DNA of 64,000 bases, taken from Physella acuta. Taxonomy: Eukaryota; Mollusca; Gastropoda; Physidae. Below, in pieces: positions 1 through 13,553 of this stretch. The translations under genes were made by a program, and so were the position numbers. The stretch's first letter is position 1. Each line of letters begins with the position of its first letter. The stretch lies in assembly GCF_028476545.1 (NCBI RefSeq), contig NW_026731874.1, positions 106,001 through 170,000 on the forward strand. The letters are read 5' to 3'. The notes under the pieces were generated by a model that was not told where the DNA came from, did not search any database, and saw only the letters and a list, made by a program, of their open reading frames with translations.

Positions 1-383
<383 letters not shown>

Positions 384-387
<4 letters not shown>

Positions 388-1152
388 ACCGAGGCTAGTT
401 GCATCTTCTGCTCGCAGCGCCAAATGTGACCGATGCTAGTTGCATCTACCCTGCTCGCAGCGCCAAATGTAACGAGACTATTTGCCTGTAGTGCCAAATG
501 TTAACGAGTTCTGCTCGACAACGCCAAATGTTACCGAGTCTAACCACTCATTCTACACACATCGACCACAGTATAGATACTCGAAGATGCAGGTTCGCTA
601 TTGATCCTTTTATTACATGAATCAAAGAAATGCTTCACAATAATATAATGAATCAAAAGGAATGCTTCACAATAATAGTCTGAATCAACTGACCCCCAAC
701 AGTCCTCACTAGTCTTCACATAACTGAATGCACATGTCTATCGTCCTTCTTAACACAATACGGCTAACCCGTTCAATAACCAACTTGATACTGCCACACT
801 GACTGACTGATCGAGAGAGAGAGCGAGCTCAGCCGTCGCCTTCCTATATATCCCCTTCGTATTCGTAATCGTATTCGGTTCTATCATAATCGTAATAGTA
901 ATCGATTCTAATCGTTGCATCAGAATGTTAATTACGCCGCTTCTGTCGTACAGTCCGATTTAATAAGCCATCTGCATCCTGTCACATCAAAGTTGACAGA
1001 CCGTATTGCGTTCTTATCGTATCGCTTCCCAAGATACTACGCCTTGGCTTTCTGATCGTTATCAGCCAACACCTGCGTTATTGCATCAGTCGTGTCAAAG
1101 TTGACAGCGCTGTACTGCGTTCTTATGTCTCTGGTAACTTCCCCTAGTTACA
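384..1152 (-). repeat. Gypsy 3' LTR (left copy)
   Basis: 769-bp direct repeat of 7307-8081. It carries four spaced copies of GCCAAATGT at 419, 462, 493 and 523, resembling the LTR/primer-site junction, and a short GA tract near 800-830. Confidence 0.92.
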
Positions 1153-1175
1153 TCCACCCCTGCCTTTTTTTGTGT
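1153..1175 (-). other. Gypsy polypurine tract
   Basis: On the minus strand a purine-rich run (A7, then GGCAGGGGTGGA) abuts the start of the 3' LTR, as expected for the plus-strand primer. Confidence 0.6.
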
Positions 1176-1359
1176 GTTATCAACCACAAACAACGCTTGG
1201 CAGGTGCAGTCCTTCAAAGTCAATCGCACCACCGTAAAAAAATTTATTGTTCCACTCACTGTCAATGTCGTCACATTCGTTTAAGATTGACCGTTATCCC
1301 TATTTCACATATCAAATGTGTCTACATCATCTTCCTCAGACACAAAACAGTTCTAGAAT

Positions 1360-2157
1360 TCACATCCACCTTTTTTCGTTTGGTGCCTTCATCAGTTCAC
1401 TTTTATGACTTTTTGAACAGTCTGTTCTCATACCAGCGCGACCATGAAAGAATTGATGGTTGCTGACAAAAAATTTCGTATTCTTTCTGTTTCTCAAACT
1501 TCTCCGCGGACCACTTATCTGATGGTCTACTGTCTCTCTGCTTCTGGAGGGACCGGGATCCTCCTTGTTGCCGGTGTCCTCCCCTTGTGTATCGCTGTTG
1601 CGCTGTTGATGGTGACATGGTTCCGGGATGGGTATGTGAATTTCCGTTATAGTTTCCGGTTCCCTAATTGTCTTGGGTTTCCTTGTGTGTAACTGCTCTT
1701 CTTGACTATGACAATATTTCTTTAATTGAGCAATATTCGCCCACCGATCCGGTTTGGTGTGATCGATGGGTCTTATCTTAAAGGGGCCACCTGCTACTTT
1801 AGGCATCTCCACGACTTGCCATATCTCCTGTCCCCAGAGGTCGTGGATTTTGTTTCTGCCTAACGGGTGGCTACGCAGTAATACCCTGTCGTTCAGTTTG
1901 AGTGGCGGGTCCTTTGTCTGTACCGGCGGTTCCCTTCGCCGTGCTTCATGTTCTAGTCTTTCCTGTACTACCCTGTACATTTCTCTAATTCGTCTCATAT
2001 GTTCATTCACATATTCCAGTGCAGTGTATGAGCCAGTCATACTCTCCTTTTTTCCTAGGAACAAGTCAAGAGGGAGTCGAGCCTCCCGTCCGAACAGCAA
2101 CATGTGTGGCGAAAAGCCGGTTGTGGCATGGGGGGTGCAGTTGTATAGATATACCAA
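1360..2157 (-). CDS. pol: Gypsy pol: C-terminal integrase region
   Basis: A fossil element segment with the end of the integrase core (NCTPHATTGFSPHMLLFGRE), a GPY/F-like module (GPFKIRPID) and a charged tail. No chromodomain is recognised. It lies on the other side of the inserted element. Confidence 0.8.
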   Translation of the reverse strand: MVYLYNCTPHATTGFSPHMLLFGREARLPLDLFLGKKESMTGSYTALEYVNEHMRRIREMYRVVQERLEHEARRREPPVQTKDPPLKLNDRVLLRSHPLGRNKIHDLWGQEIWQVVEMPKVAGGPFKIRPIDHTKPDRWANIAQLKKYCHSQEEQLHTRKPKTIREPETITEIHIPIPEPCHHQQRNSDTQGEDTGNKEDPGPSRSRETVDHQISGPRRSLRNRKNTKFFVSNHQFFHGRAGMRTDCSKSHKSELMKAPNEKRWM

Positions 2158-2182
2158 CTCTGGGAGAAAATCAGGCCAACGT

Positions 2183-3030
2183 TTTTAGCGCAATTTCCAT
2201 TCTGGAGAATTGCGTTTATTAACTCGTCATTTCTGGGAATGGATGGATGGATGAATGTGTGTCCGGGCTTTAAGTCGTATCTCCTCCTCAACGAAGCAAT
2301 ATCGATGACTAGTTCCAAAAGCAATTATGTTAAGCAAGTTACGAGAATGAGCATAGGCCATAAAAATTCCGGGTTTCTTTCATGTATTTCCCGTAAAAGC
2401 AAAAAAACCTCGAAAAAATGCAGTTTTTGGCCGATATCTCGGCAACCAGACCACTTAGCGACTTGAAACATGTACCAATCGATTCCTGCCATAATTTAGA
2501 ACAATATTGCCGAAGAAAGTTTTCAAAAATATCCTCTCGTTCGGTCACAAATTTTAAAATTACATAAACACCTACAAACCGATCGCTCTTCTAGCTTGAA
2601 CGCACCCCATCATTATACGTCAGAGCTATTTTTAGATAACATAAGGAAATTGCGCATAAATGTCACTAGACTTTTTTAATTAACTTGCGCGCCTACTGAA
2701 CGTGATGGCGCAGCCATGGAACGCGATGACGCATCTATTGAACGTGATGACGCGTGTGGTGTGGTTGTATATACATGCCGGAAGTAGAGATCTATCATCT
2801 TAATGATTATCATGTTGATAATCAAGTTCAACTAACCAATGGTTTTAATAACCCTGCTCTTGATTTCAAGGTGCTTAGTTTAGTTAGTGGTTAGGTTTAT
2901 TTAATAAAAAACGTTTTAATAACTAACCAATGGTTTTACTAACCCTGCTCTTGATTTACGCTACGACAGAGCTATTTTTAGATAACATAAGGAAATTGCG
3001 CTAAAATTGTCACTAGACTTTTTAATTAAC
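2183..3030. mobile_element. Non-coding element inserted in the Gypsy pol region
   Basis: About 0.85 kb with no coding potential. Terminal inverted repeats TTTTAGCGCAATTTCC lie at 2183-2198 and, reversed, at 2991-3006. A second internal copy of the right end (about 2625-2690) matches it almost base for base. It looks like a MITE with an internal duplication; the superfamily is not recognised. Confidence 0.6.
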
Positions 3031-6000
3031 TTGTTTCTGTTCAGGTTCTAGGGTACGCAGCAAATCATGCATGCTGCGGTTGAACCGCTCGCACTGTCCG
3101 TTTCCTTTCGGATTAAATGTGGTTGTTCTAGATTTGTTGATCCCGTAGTGGCTGCACAGTTGGTTAATTACTTCTGACTCGAAGGCCCTTCCTTGGTCAG
3201 AGTGTAATTGTCTTGGTATGCCATATTTGATGAACCAATGTTCTATTAAGACCTTTGCCACTGTTTTGGCAGTCTGATCTCGTGTGGGCACCGCCACAGT
3301 CCATTTGGTGAATACATCAGTCATTACCAACACATGTTCCGTCCCATCCGATGATTGCTCCAACGACGTAAAGTCCATAGCCACAATCTCTAGTGGTTTT
3401 GTCGCTAATAGGTGTCCTGATGGCTGTCTCATTTTGACAACTGGCATTTTCGCATGCTGACACCTCACACAAGCCTCACAATGGCGTTTGACCTCCATTT
3501 CCATATTGGGCCAGTAACACCTCCGTCGTAATATTTTGTGCGTCCTGTCCTGACCCTGGTGTCCTGCCCTGTCATGTGCCAACCTTAGCACTTCTTCTCG
3601 TAATTGTCCAGGCACCACCACCTGGTGTATTGTCCCATCAATTTGGTCATGAATTCTCCGCATGAGAACACCATCCTTTATACTGAGACGGTCCCACTGA
3701 CTCAGTATTTTCTTTGTTTCTCGACCAAATTGTTCTCTTTCCCTTCTTCCTGGGAATTTTTGTTCCTGGACGTGTTTCAACAGCGGCTGTAAGCCACTAT
3801 CCGTTCTCTGGGCATCTCTTATCTCTTTGTGATTAAGGCAATTAAAATCCCTAATGTCCATATGTCCGGGCTCTGTGGATATGTGCTCCACCCCGGTCTG
3901 TCCGTTTTGCATCACTTGCACCCCGTGAGGGATATCTGTTGACGCTCTGACCTCACATATTCCTGTCAGCGTTTCTTCCTCATCGCCCGGTCTCTCGTAC
4001 GGATTCCTTGATAAAGCGTCCGCATTGCCATTGGACCGCCCCGGGCGATATTTTATCTCCAGGTCAAAGAGTGCCAATTCTGCTGCCCATCGCTGTTCGA
4101 TGGATCCCAACTTTGCTGTCTTTAGGTGACTCAAGGGGTTATTGTCAGTGTATACCACACATTTAGCGCCTAATAGATAGTCCCTGAATTTTTCAGTCAC
4201 AGCCCATTTTAATGTCAAAAGTTCTAGTTTCATGGCGCTGTAATTTGTCATGTTCTTCTCTGATTCCTTCAGAGCTCGACTGGCATACGCAATAACCCTG
4301 AAACCTTGCTTTTGTTGTTGTGATAGCACAGCTCCCAGACCTTTAGAGCTGGCGTCAATTTCTAGCCGAAATGGTTTGTCAAAGTCCGCGTATCCTAATA
4401 TCGGCGTCTCTGTCAAAGCCTTTTTCAAGAGCTTAAACGAGTTCAGGCATTCATCAGTCCATAATTCACCTATCAGTTGTGTTTTACCTTTCTTTTTCTC
4501 CTTACTGTGTTTCTTTGTCATTTTGTTTACCAAGTCATGCAACGGTGCGGCAATTTTTGCAAAACCAGGTACAAATTTTCTATAATAGGAAGCAAAGCCC
4601 AAGAATGATCTGACCTCTACCGTAGTTGTTGGCTGTTTCCATTCTTTAACCGCTGCAATTTTATCCGGGTCAGTGGCGATGCCATCCGACGAAATCACAT
4701 AACCCAAAAAATGTACCGATTTCAGACCGAAGCAGCATTTGTCTGGGTTCAGCTTTACTCCTATCTCCCTAAGACGGAGAAACACTTGTTCTAATCTTTT
4801 TAGATGGTCCTCCCAAGTTTTTGAGTAAACCAGTATATCATCCAAGTACACCAACATTATTTGAAATAGAAAGTCACTCATAGCACTCTGCATTACTCGC
4901 TGGAATGTAGCAGGCGCATTAGTTAGACCAAACGGCATACGGGTCCACTCGTACAGTCCCAGTGGAGAAATAAATGCAGTCTTATGTTGATCGTTGGGGT
5001 GCATGGCCACTTGGTGGTAGCCACTAGCCAAATCCAAGGTAGAAAAAAATCTTGCTCCCCCCAACGCATCAAGACATTCATCAATACGAGGCAAGGGGAA
5101 TGCATCCCTTCTTGTGATATTGTTCAATTTCCGGTAATCACAACACAGTCTTATCTCCCCTGACTTCTTTTTTACCACTACTATCGGTGCCGCATACGGG
5201 CTCGTGCTGGTTGTAATAATTCCCTTTTTTAGTAGATCGTTCAGGTGTGCTTTCACCGCAGAGTAGTGACTTGGTGGTAATCTTCGATAAGGTTGCGCCA
5301 CCGGCTTGTCTTGTAGTAAGGGTATCTGGTGTTTTATTACTTCCGTGTAACCCAAATCACCCTCGTACGAGGCAAATATATCCCTGTACTTATTCAGCAA
5401 TTCATTTAGTTTTGGGTCCTCAGTTTCCGGGAATGTATATGATCGGCCATCCTCTTTCTTCACCTCGGCCGTCACATTGACCGACCTAATTGTTACTTCA
5501 TTACTGCTGGTATTGCTCAGTTCGATGCACTGTGCCGACCTTAGTACCTCGACGTTCTGTGGTACTCCTACCAGAGTATTAGGCGGTATAAAAATTTCCT
5601 CATCCAAAACATTTGCCACTAATCCTTGAACTAGTCCCTTCTCCGCTGATGTGTATGTCCGCAGTAACACGACGCCTGCCCTCAGTGCGGCGCCACATGG
5701 TTCTATCATCACATCACCATTCACGCTTCTATCACCAATTTGTAATGTGATTGCCTTGACCGTGTTTGCCGGGACTGATATCCTTCCTCTGGTCTTGGCA
5801 AACCTGGCCAACTTGGATCCCCGACCTGGTGTGGTCGATCCGACAACATTTGTAAGAAATTCTGGCAAGTGGCCAAGAATATTCATGCCCAACAGGCAAG
5901 GTATATTTGACACATTTGTCTCTAGGTTGTGTTTCGTAACGAACACCCCAACCTGCTTCAACCTATGTCCCGCCACCACGACATCCGCCAGAAAATAACC

Positions 6001-6309
6001 ACAGTATGGAATGGTTAGTCCATTAGCTGCCGTCAGGCGCATGCATGTGTCAGACCTCAACCTATGGTCTTTTCCTTTCATCCATTTGGTGTAAAAATTT
6101 TCCGTAATTGTCGTCACCTGGGAGCCTGTATCCACAATTGCCTTCACCGCGATGTCCCCAATCGTAATCACCATTTCGGGACAGACTCCCATCATTTTGT
6201 TTCTTGGGCCATAACCTCGCCCCTCTGTAGCCTGGCCCTGCCTTACAGAGGACGACCGTTTCCCTGACAGTACCGTGCCATATGTCCGGGTTGTGAACAG
6301 GACAAGCAA
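3022..6309 (-). CDS. pol: Gypsy pol: protease, reverse transcriptase, RNase H and most of integrase
   Basis: A fossil element gene. Motifs in order: aspartic protease (VDTGSQ), reverse transcriptase (YLDDILVYS), RNase H (YTDNNPL), the integrase HHCC zinc finger (HDRAGHQGQ then CVRCQ), and the integrase core with MDFTSL and DQGRAFE. The part near 3030 abuts an inserted element. Confidence 0.9.
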   Translation of the reverse strand: MLVLFTTRTYGTVLSGKRSSSVRQGQATEGRGYGPRNKMMGVCPEMVITIGDIAVKAIVDTGSQVTTITENFYTKWMKGKDHRLRSDTCMRLTAANGLTIPYCGYFLADVVVAGHRLKQVGVFVTKHNLETNVSNIPCLLGMNILGHLPEFLTNVVGSTTPGRGSKLARFAKTRGRISVPANTVKAITLQIGDRSVNGDVMIEPCGAALRAGVVLLRTYTSAEKGLVQGLVANVLDEEIFIPPNTLVGVPQNVEVLRSAQCIELSNTSSNEVTIRSVNVTAEVKKEDGRSYTFPETEDPKLNELLNKYRDIFASYEGDLGYTEVIKHQIPLLQDKPVAQPYRRLPPSHYSAVKAHLNDLLKKGIITTSTSPYAAPIVVVKKKSGEIRLCCDYRKLNNITRRDAFPLPRIDECLDALGGARFFSTLDLASGYHQVAMHPNDQHKTAFISPLGLYEWTRMPFGLTNAPATFQRVMQSAMSDFLFQIMLVYLDDILVYSKTWEDHLKRLEQVFLRLREIGVKLNPDKCCFGLKSVHFLGYVISSDGIATDPDKIAAVKEWKQPTTTVEVRSFLGFASYYRKFVPGFAKIAAPLHDLVNKMTKKHSKEKKKGKTQLIGELWTDECLNSFKLLKKALTETPILGYADFDKPFRLEIDASSKGLGAVLSQQQKQGFRVIAYASRALKESEKNMTNYSAMKLELLTLKWAVTEKFRDYLLGAKCVVYTDNNPLSHLKTAKLGSIEQRWAAELALFDLEIKYRPGRSNGNADALSRNPYERPGDEEETLTGICEVRASTDIPHGVQVMQNGQTGVEHISTEPGHMDIRDFNCLNHKEIRDAQRTDSGLQPLLKHVQEQKFPGRREREQFGRETKKILSQWDRLSIKDGVLMRRIHDQIDGTIHQVVVPGQLREEVLRLAHDRAGHQGQDRTHKILRRRCYWPNMEMEVKRHCEACVRCQHAKMPVVKMRQPSGHLLATKPLEIVAMDFTSLEQSSDGTEHVLVMTDVFTKWTVAVPTRDQTAKTVAKVLIEHWFIKYGIPRQLHSDQGRAFESEVINQLCSHYGINKSRTTTFNPKGNGQCERFNRSMHDLLRTLEPEQKQVN

Positions 6310-7115
6310 ATTGGTCGACCGTCAGCCGTCCACCGGAGCGATGGACCGGCGGGTCGCGGCCGTCCAACCTGTCTCTGTTTTGTCCCGTTCTTTTCCTGAT
6401 TCTCAGCTGTTGACCTGCTTTCTAACCTCTCCAATCGTTGGTCAACCTTATCCAGGTGGGCCAACAGTTGAGCCATCATGGTTTCCACCGTGCCGGTCCC
6501 TGTGGGTGGGGATTGTTTCTGTTCCGGCACAGAGACTTTGTCCACCGAACAGTTCGATTGGTCCTCATCCTCGGACCTGCGGATCGCTGAGTTCCTGACC
6601 TGAAGGAAGGTCAACTGCGGGTCTTTGTGGACCTCCTCTTTCAACTCTCTCCTTAAGATCGGGGTTGCTAGCCCCTCGATGAAATGGTCCCTCAGTAGGC
6701 GTACATCAATGTCAGGTGTTTTGCCCTTTACCGAATCAAAGGCCCTGTTCATTCGGTGTGAATACTCCATCACACTCTCCGCCATTCTCTGCTTTAAGCC
6801 TACGAACCCCGATAGCAGTTGCGATCCCGACCGTCTCTCCCCAAAGGTCTCCATAATTAGATCCAACACCTTATCTGGATCTGATTGGATGGTTTTATCG
6901 TGGCATTTGACCTCTGCCCTAACCGTCTCTCCTAAACTGCCCATCAGCAGTCTTAATCTTTCCTCTGGTGACATGTGTCTCGAGGCCCAGGCCGCTTTGA
7001 CCTCTTCACTGAACCTGTTGGTTAAAGCTGGATCACCGTCCCCGTAAAATTTGTTAATGTGGGACTCTCTGGGCAGGACCACAATATGGGTCTGCTTCTC
7101 GTCCAGAGTAGACAT
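6243..7115 (-). CDS. gag: Gypsy gag polyprotein
   Basis: A fossil element gene of 290 residues with a helical capsid-like region and a C-terminal CCHC zinc knuckle ([14 protein letters not shown]). It overlaps the start of the pol frame by 67 bp in a different frame, an arrangement for which this family uses ribosomal frameshifting. Confidence 0.88.
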   Translation of the reverse strand: MSTLDEKQTHIVVLPRESHINKFYGDGDPALTNRFSEEVKAAWASRHMSPEERLRLLMGSLGETVRAEVKCHDKTIQSDPDKVLDLIMETFGERRSGSQLLSGFVGLKQRMAESVMEYSHRMNRAFDSVKGKTPDIDVRLLRDHFIEGLATPILRRELKEEVHKDPQLTFLQVRNSAIRRSEDEDQSNCSVDKVSVPEQKQSPPTGTGTVETMMAQLLAHLDKVDQRLERLESRSTAENQEKNGTKQRQVGRPRPAGPSLRWTADGRPICLSCSQPGHMARYCQGNGRPL

Positions 7116-7286
7116 TTTATTCCTTGAGTAAAAAAAAAGAGTTCTTTCTTACCGTGTGTGTATGAAAAATTTTCCTCGTTCCTCAATTTTCACTGTTCCT
7201 GAATGTCCGAATTCACACACACACGAAACACAGTTATGAACAAGGTTGACTATGGGTGCCTCAAGCGGCAAGTCTCGTTGAATTCA

Positions 7287-7304
7287 TCCTGTCCGACGAC
7301 GCCA
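7287..7304 (-). other. Gypsy primer-binding site
   Basis: Two bases inside the 5' LTR the minus strand reads TGGCGTCGTCGGACAGGA. It starts with TGG, as a site complementary to a tRNA CCA end should, and resembles serine tRNA 3' ends. The tRNA identity is tentative. Confidence 0.5.
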
Positions 7305-7306
7305 AA

Positions 7307-8210
<904 letters not shown>

Positions 8211-9181
8211 CACAGACCAGGAAAAAATATAAATAATTACGATGTATAATTGTCTTTCCCCATAGCTTTACTCCACGCCAATTTAATTCCCCTTAAGATG
8301 CATTATCCTTTCAAAGATGATTAGTAATGTCAGAATGAAATAAACCTCATCCGAGTATAGAGGGAAGTTTGTAGCAGGTCCTAATATGTTTAGGACAGTT
8401 TTTTTATGTTTTATCTTTGGAACAGTCTCTGTTATGATATAGTACATAGTTGGATTATAAGTTTGTTAGATTAAGGTCATACAATTGACACACAAAAGCA
8501 AATTATTGTACACATTGGAATACGATATGATATTTCGTTGACTGGTTGATTTTATAATGAAACAAGCTAGTAGAGGAAGCAAACTAGAATCAAGTGGACA
8601 CACTAGCTCAAAGCCTTGGATTTTTCAGATGTTCGCTGCCTTCTCGCATATAGTCAACAAGAAATGCAAAACTAATTGTACTGTTTGAAGAAACTTTAAT
8701 AACGTTTTAATGATAGTGTCACAGACTATGACGTTCCGATTAGAATAAGCAGCGATAAAATGCGTGTTAACATTCTACGTCAAATTGGAGTTAAATAGCA
8801 GTGTCAAAAAAAATGTAATTAGGATTTATAGCTAAATATAATGTATCTTTTACTGTATGGCTCGGAGCTAGGTTAAAGACAATGGAGAATAAAAAGGTAG
8901 TGTTTAAGGCACAATATGAGAAAGACTAAAAATAACATCACTATGCAGGTGTTTGTGTGAAGTCCAAGGGGAAAGAGGAAGAGAAAAGGACCAAATAAGT
9001 CCTGAAGGAAATCGTTTGGAATAGAGAAGGGGGGGGGGGGTGGGGGGGGTGGGAGGGGGGGGGTTGGCTTATTAGGGTTCGATCTTTACAAAAATCAAGT
9101 GAGTTGACGAAGTGTTGCCTACGCCTATGCTCCATAGGAAGCCGAAACGATTAAAAAGAAGAAAATCAAAAGAGTTTAGAA
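8211..9181. other. Intergenic, nothing recognised
   Basis: AT-rich sequence with no coding signal. A G-rich run with few interruptions lies at about 9029-9063. Confidence 0.6.
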
Positions 9182-9370
9182 CAGTGGGTTCCATCAAACC
9201 CAAGAAGTTCGATAATTCAGTCTCAGAGCTTCCGTCAAGACACACGCCCGACTCATAGGATTCACGATCGGATTTTGTTCGTGTGGACGATACAGCTATT
9301 ATGAGGGGTTTGGTGAATGCGCATATTAAACTGGTGGGATTCTGTGCCTCCAAAAATTTAAGAACCACTG
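9182..9370. mobile_element. Possible hAT-type non-autonomous element
   Basis: Ends read CAGTGGGTTCC and, inverted, CAGTGGTTCTTAAA, like hAT termini. The 8-bp flanks GTTTAGAA and CTTTAGAG agree at 6 of 8 positions, as an aged target duplication would. No transposase. Confidence 0.42.
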
Positions 9371-9779
9371 CTTTAGAGTGCACTTTGTATAAGGTGCAAG
9401 CTTATTTGGTCTACTTTTGGTCGTGTCTTTAGAACAATTTCGATAATAGTATATGACAATTTTAAATTATCAGTTAGGTTTAACAAAGAGTTATGAAAAA
9501 AGCAATTAAAAAATCTATTCAGTACAATATACTAATTTTCTTCTCTCTTATTAAAATTTTGTTAAAAAGTGTCGCTTTCAACCCACCCGCTCCGACAGTC
9601 TGCCATTTTACTGATCGGATAGCGATACATGATTCCGTGATATTCATTTCTCTTTAATACAGTGGTCCAGGAAAGATGTAATGCAATCAATTAAAAGTAT
9701 CTGATCTCTCACATTGATGTTGAGATAATCGTAAGAATCGTACCAAGTACTAGTCGCGATATTACTTAGCAAAACTGGG

Positions 9780-10102
9780 TAGTTAAATCGTACATTAAGC
9801 GTTAATACAATTGGTTTCTTTTCTAAGTGTTAAACGAGTTATCTATTCACCGATCCAGTACAAATCCTTCGGTTTTTGTTGGTGAAAAAGCGCCCCCCCC
9901 CCACCATCTAGGACAAAGTTGGTTGAGCGGATTTTGAACGTAAGTACAGTAGCTCTTTTTTAAAAATGTTAGACAATCGTAAAATACGCTTTAATATACT
10001 TGGTTTCTTTTCTACGTGATAACGGTTTTCTACTTGCTAATCCAGTCTAAATTTTTCTGATTTTAATCTACGATAAAGCGCCCCCACCCTCATCTAGGAA
10101 AG
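9780..10102. repeat. Two diverged ~140-bp direct copies
   Basis: Segments near 9780-9918 and 9968-10102 share TTGGTTTCTTTTCTA, a GATCCAGT/AATCCAGT block and AAAGCGCCCCC...CATCTAGGA. Non-coding repeat of unknown family. Confidence 0.6.
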
Positions 10103-10334
10103 CGGTTTTTTCCGTTCACTGTTTATTAAGGGTATAAGTTTTACAGTTACAAATTCAAGGTAGAACAGTTAAATCAGTATGTGAAGGCTTGTAGACGTTA
10201 ACCGTCTTAACTTTGACTGTTTATAATTCAAAACTGCAGCTTAAAACGAGCTTTTAATTTTTTTCCTACCCATTTTGGCGCCCCCCTAGGGTCGACGCCC
10301 GGGGCGGCCGCCCTCCCCCCCTAGCTACGCCTCT

Positions 10335-10438
10335 GGTTTGTGGCTGATTGTAGCCTTTTGTGGCTGTTTGTGGCTGTTTGTGGCTGTTTGTGGCTGTTTG
10401 TGGCTGTTTGTGGCTGTTTGTGGCTGTTTGTGGCTGTC
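10335..10438. repeat. 10-bp minisatellite
   Basis: About ten units of TGGCTGTTTG, the first ones diverged. Confidence 0.9.
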
Positions 10439-10880
10439 ATTTGCATTAACCTGTTGACCACCACAAGTAAACTAATGATTAATTAAAATTAAATAATTGA
10501 ATACAAATCGACGATCCCGACCAGAGGAAAAAAAAGGGGGGGGGGAAGAGAAGGGATGTAAACTTGCTAACTATAGATAAAATAATGCTGTATTAATAAC
10601 CAACTATAGATACATATCGTTAAGTGTGCACTAATTAAAGTTATTACTCGTCGGAAGGGGTGGGGGTGAAACCAAAATGTGTACAATGTGTACATAATGA
10701 AAACGTTTTGTTGAATATTTTCAAAAGCTAATCCCTCATTCAACGATCAGTCTAGGGGCACACCACGTCTAATAATTTGCTATTATGAAAACATTTGCCC
10801 CCTGAATTAATACGCCGATTAACATAATATGTGCACACACTGAAGCCATCAGCAAAGTGGGGGGGGGGGGGAGCAATCGG
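10439..10880. other. Intergenic, nothing recognised
   Basis: AT-rich unique-looking sequence with short A, G and purine runs. No gene signal. Confidence 0.5.
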
Positions 10881-10886
10881 TACATT

Positions 10887-11289
10887 CACACAACAAATCA
10901 TGTACACAACAAATAATGTACACAATAAATCATGTACACAACAAATCATGTACACAACAAATCATGTACACAACAAATCATGTACACAACAAATCTTGTA
11001 CACAACAAATCATGTACACAACAAATCTTGTACACAACAAATCATGTACACAACAAATCTTGTACACAACAAATCATGTACACAACAAATCATGTATACA
11101 ACAAATCATGTACACAACAAATCATGTACACAACAAATCATGTACACAACAAATCATGTACACAACAAATCTTGTACACAACAAATCATGTACACAACAA
11201 ATCATGTACACAACAAATCATGTACACAACAAATCATGTACACAACAAATCATGTACACAACAAATCATGTACACAACAAATCATGTAC
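10887..11289. repeat. 16-bp minisatellite
   Basis: About 25 units of ACACAACAAATCATGT, with occasional T for A (AATCTTGT). Open frames in all three phases follow from the 16-bp period and are not genes. Confidence 0.95.
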
Positions 11290-11683
11290 GGATTAGAGCG
11301 ATCACCGTCCACTCAAGGGGACTGGGGTGACACCACAACTGCGAATTGACGTGCCATTACTTGATTGGACGTCACTGCTCAGTAACTTTTGGAAACTTTT
11401 ACATGCTAAATTCTTCATAAACAGTCTCCGTATGTGTGAGTGTGTGTGTGTGGCGGGTGTGTGTGTGTGTGGGGGGGGGGGGAGATACAACAGTAAACCA
11501 TAATTAATGTAAATTTGATCGTGCAAATTGGCTTCAGTACTTGACTAGTGTCGATACATTTGTTTTTCTATTGATTTCTTGTTCGTTTTTGTGTTATCAC
11601 GAACGGGTTCTAGGCCTATAGAAAATAATGTCTGTCAGTAAACAAATCTGGGGCTAATGGTAACTTGTTGGATGTTGTGTTTC

Positions 11684-13553
11684 TGGTTCTACATTAGAAT
11701 CAATAGGAAAATATACATTTTAGAATCTGCATTTGTTCTACATTAGATTCAATAGCAAAATATACATTTTAGAATCTGCATTTGTTCTACATTAGAGTCA
11801 ATAGCAAAATATACATTTTAGAATCTGCATTTGTTCTACATTAGATTCAATAGCAAAATATACATTTTAGAATCTGCATTTGTTCTACATTAGAATCAAT
11901 AGCAAAATATACATTTTAGAATCTGCATTTGTTCTACATTAGAATCAATAGCAAAATATACATTTTAGAATCTGCATTTGTTCTACATTAGAATCAATAG
12001 GAAAATATACATTTTAGAATCTGCATTTGTTCTACATTAGATTCAATAGCAAAATATACATTTTAGAATCTGCATTTGTTCTACATTAGAATCAATAGGA
12101 AAATATACATTTTAGAATCTGCATTTGTTCTACATTAGATTCAATAGCAAAATATACATTTTAGAATCTGCATTTGTTCTACATTAGAGTCAATAGCAAA
12201 ATATACATTTTAGAATCTGCATTTGTTCTACATTAGATTCAATAGCAAAATATACATTTTAGAATCTGCATTTGTTCTACATTAGAATCAATAGCAAAAT
12301 ATACATTTTAGAATCTGCATTTGTTCTACATTAGAATCAATAGCAAAATATACATTTTAGAATCTGCATTTGTTCTACATTAGAATCAATAGCAAAATAT
12401 ACATTTTAGAATCTGCATTTGTTCTACATTAGATTCAATAGCAAAATATACATTTTAGAATCTGCATTTGTTCTACATTAGAATCAATAGCAAAATATAC
12501 ATTTTAGAATCTGCATTTGTTCTACATTAGAATCAATAGCAAAATATACATTTTAGAATCTGCATTTGTTCTACATTAGAATCAATAGCAAAATATACAT
12601 TTTAGAATCTGCATTTGTTCTACATTAGAATCAATAGCAAAATATACATTTTAGAATCTGCATTTGTTCTACATTAGAATCAATAGCAAAATATACATTT
12701 TAGAATCTGCATTTGTTCTACATTAGAATCAATAGCAAAATATACATTTTAGAATCTGCATTTGTTCTACATTAGAATCAATAGCAAAATATCCATTTTA
12801 GAATCTGCATTTGTTCTACATTAGAGTCAATAGCAAAATATCCATTTTAGAATCTGCATTTGTTCTACATTAGAGTCAATAGCAAAATATACATTTTAGA
12901 ATCTGCATTTGTTCTACATTAGAATCAATAGCAAAATATCCATTTTAGAATCTGCATTTGTTCTACATTAGAGTCAATAGCAAAATATACATTTTAGAAT
13001 CTGCATTTGTTCTACATTAGAATCAATAGCAAAATATACATTTTAGAATCTGCATTTGTTCTACATTAGAATCAATAGCAAAATATCCATTTTAGAATCT
13101 GCATTTGTTCTACATTAGAGTCAATAGCAAAATATACATTTTAGAATCTGCATTTGTTCTACATTAGAGTCAATAGCAAAATATACATTTTAGAATCTGC
13201 ATTTGTTCTACATTAGAATCAATAGCAAAATATCCATTTTAGAATCTGCATTTGTTCTACATTAGAGTCAATAGCAAAATATACATTTTAGAATCTGCAT
13301 TTGTTCTACATTAGAATCAATAGCAAAATATACATTTTAGAATCTGCATTTGTTCTACATTAGAATCAATAGCAAAATATCCATTTTAGAATCTGCATTT
13401 GTTCTACATTAGAGTCAATAGCAAAATATACATTTTAGAATCTGCATTTGTTCTACATTAGAGTCAATAGCAAAATATACATTTTAGAATCTGCATTTGT
13501 TCTACATTAGAATCAATAGCAAAATATCCATGTTAGAATCTGCATTTGTTTTG
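11684..13553. repeat. 49-bp satellite array with higher-order structure
   Basis: About 38 units, each carrying TTAGAATCTGCATTTG. Variants GAATC/GATTC/GAGTC and ATACAT/ATCCAT alternate. From about 12920 to 13508 the variant order repeats exactly with a 294-bp (6-unit) period. Confidence 0.95.

Noticed and set aside
9072-9383. Minus-strand open frame of 103 codons
   Set aside because: It overlaps the putative hAT-type element and a G-run, with no recognised domain.
11684-13553. CRISPR-like regular array
   Set aside because: The 49-bp units are head-to-tail with no unique spacers, in a eukaryotic context; an ordinary satellite. The same holds for the other arrays.
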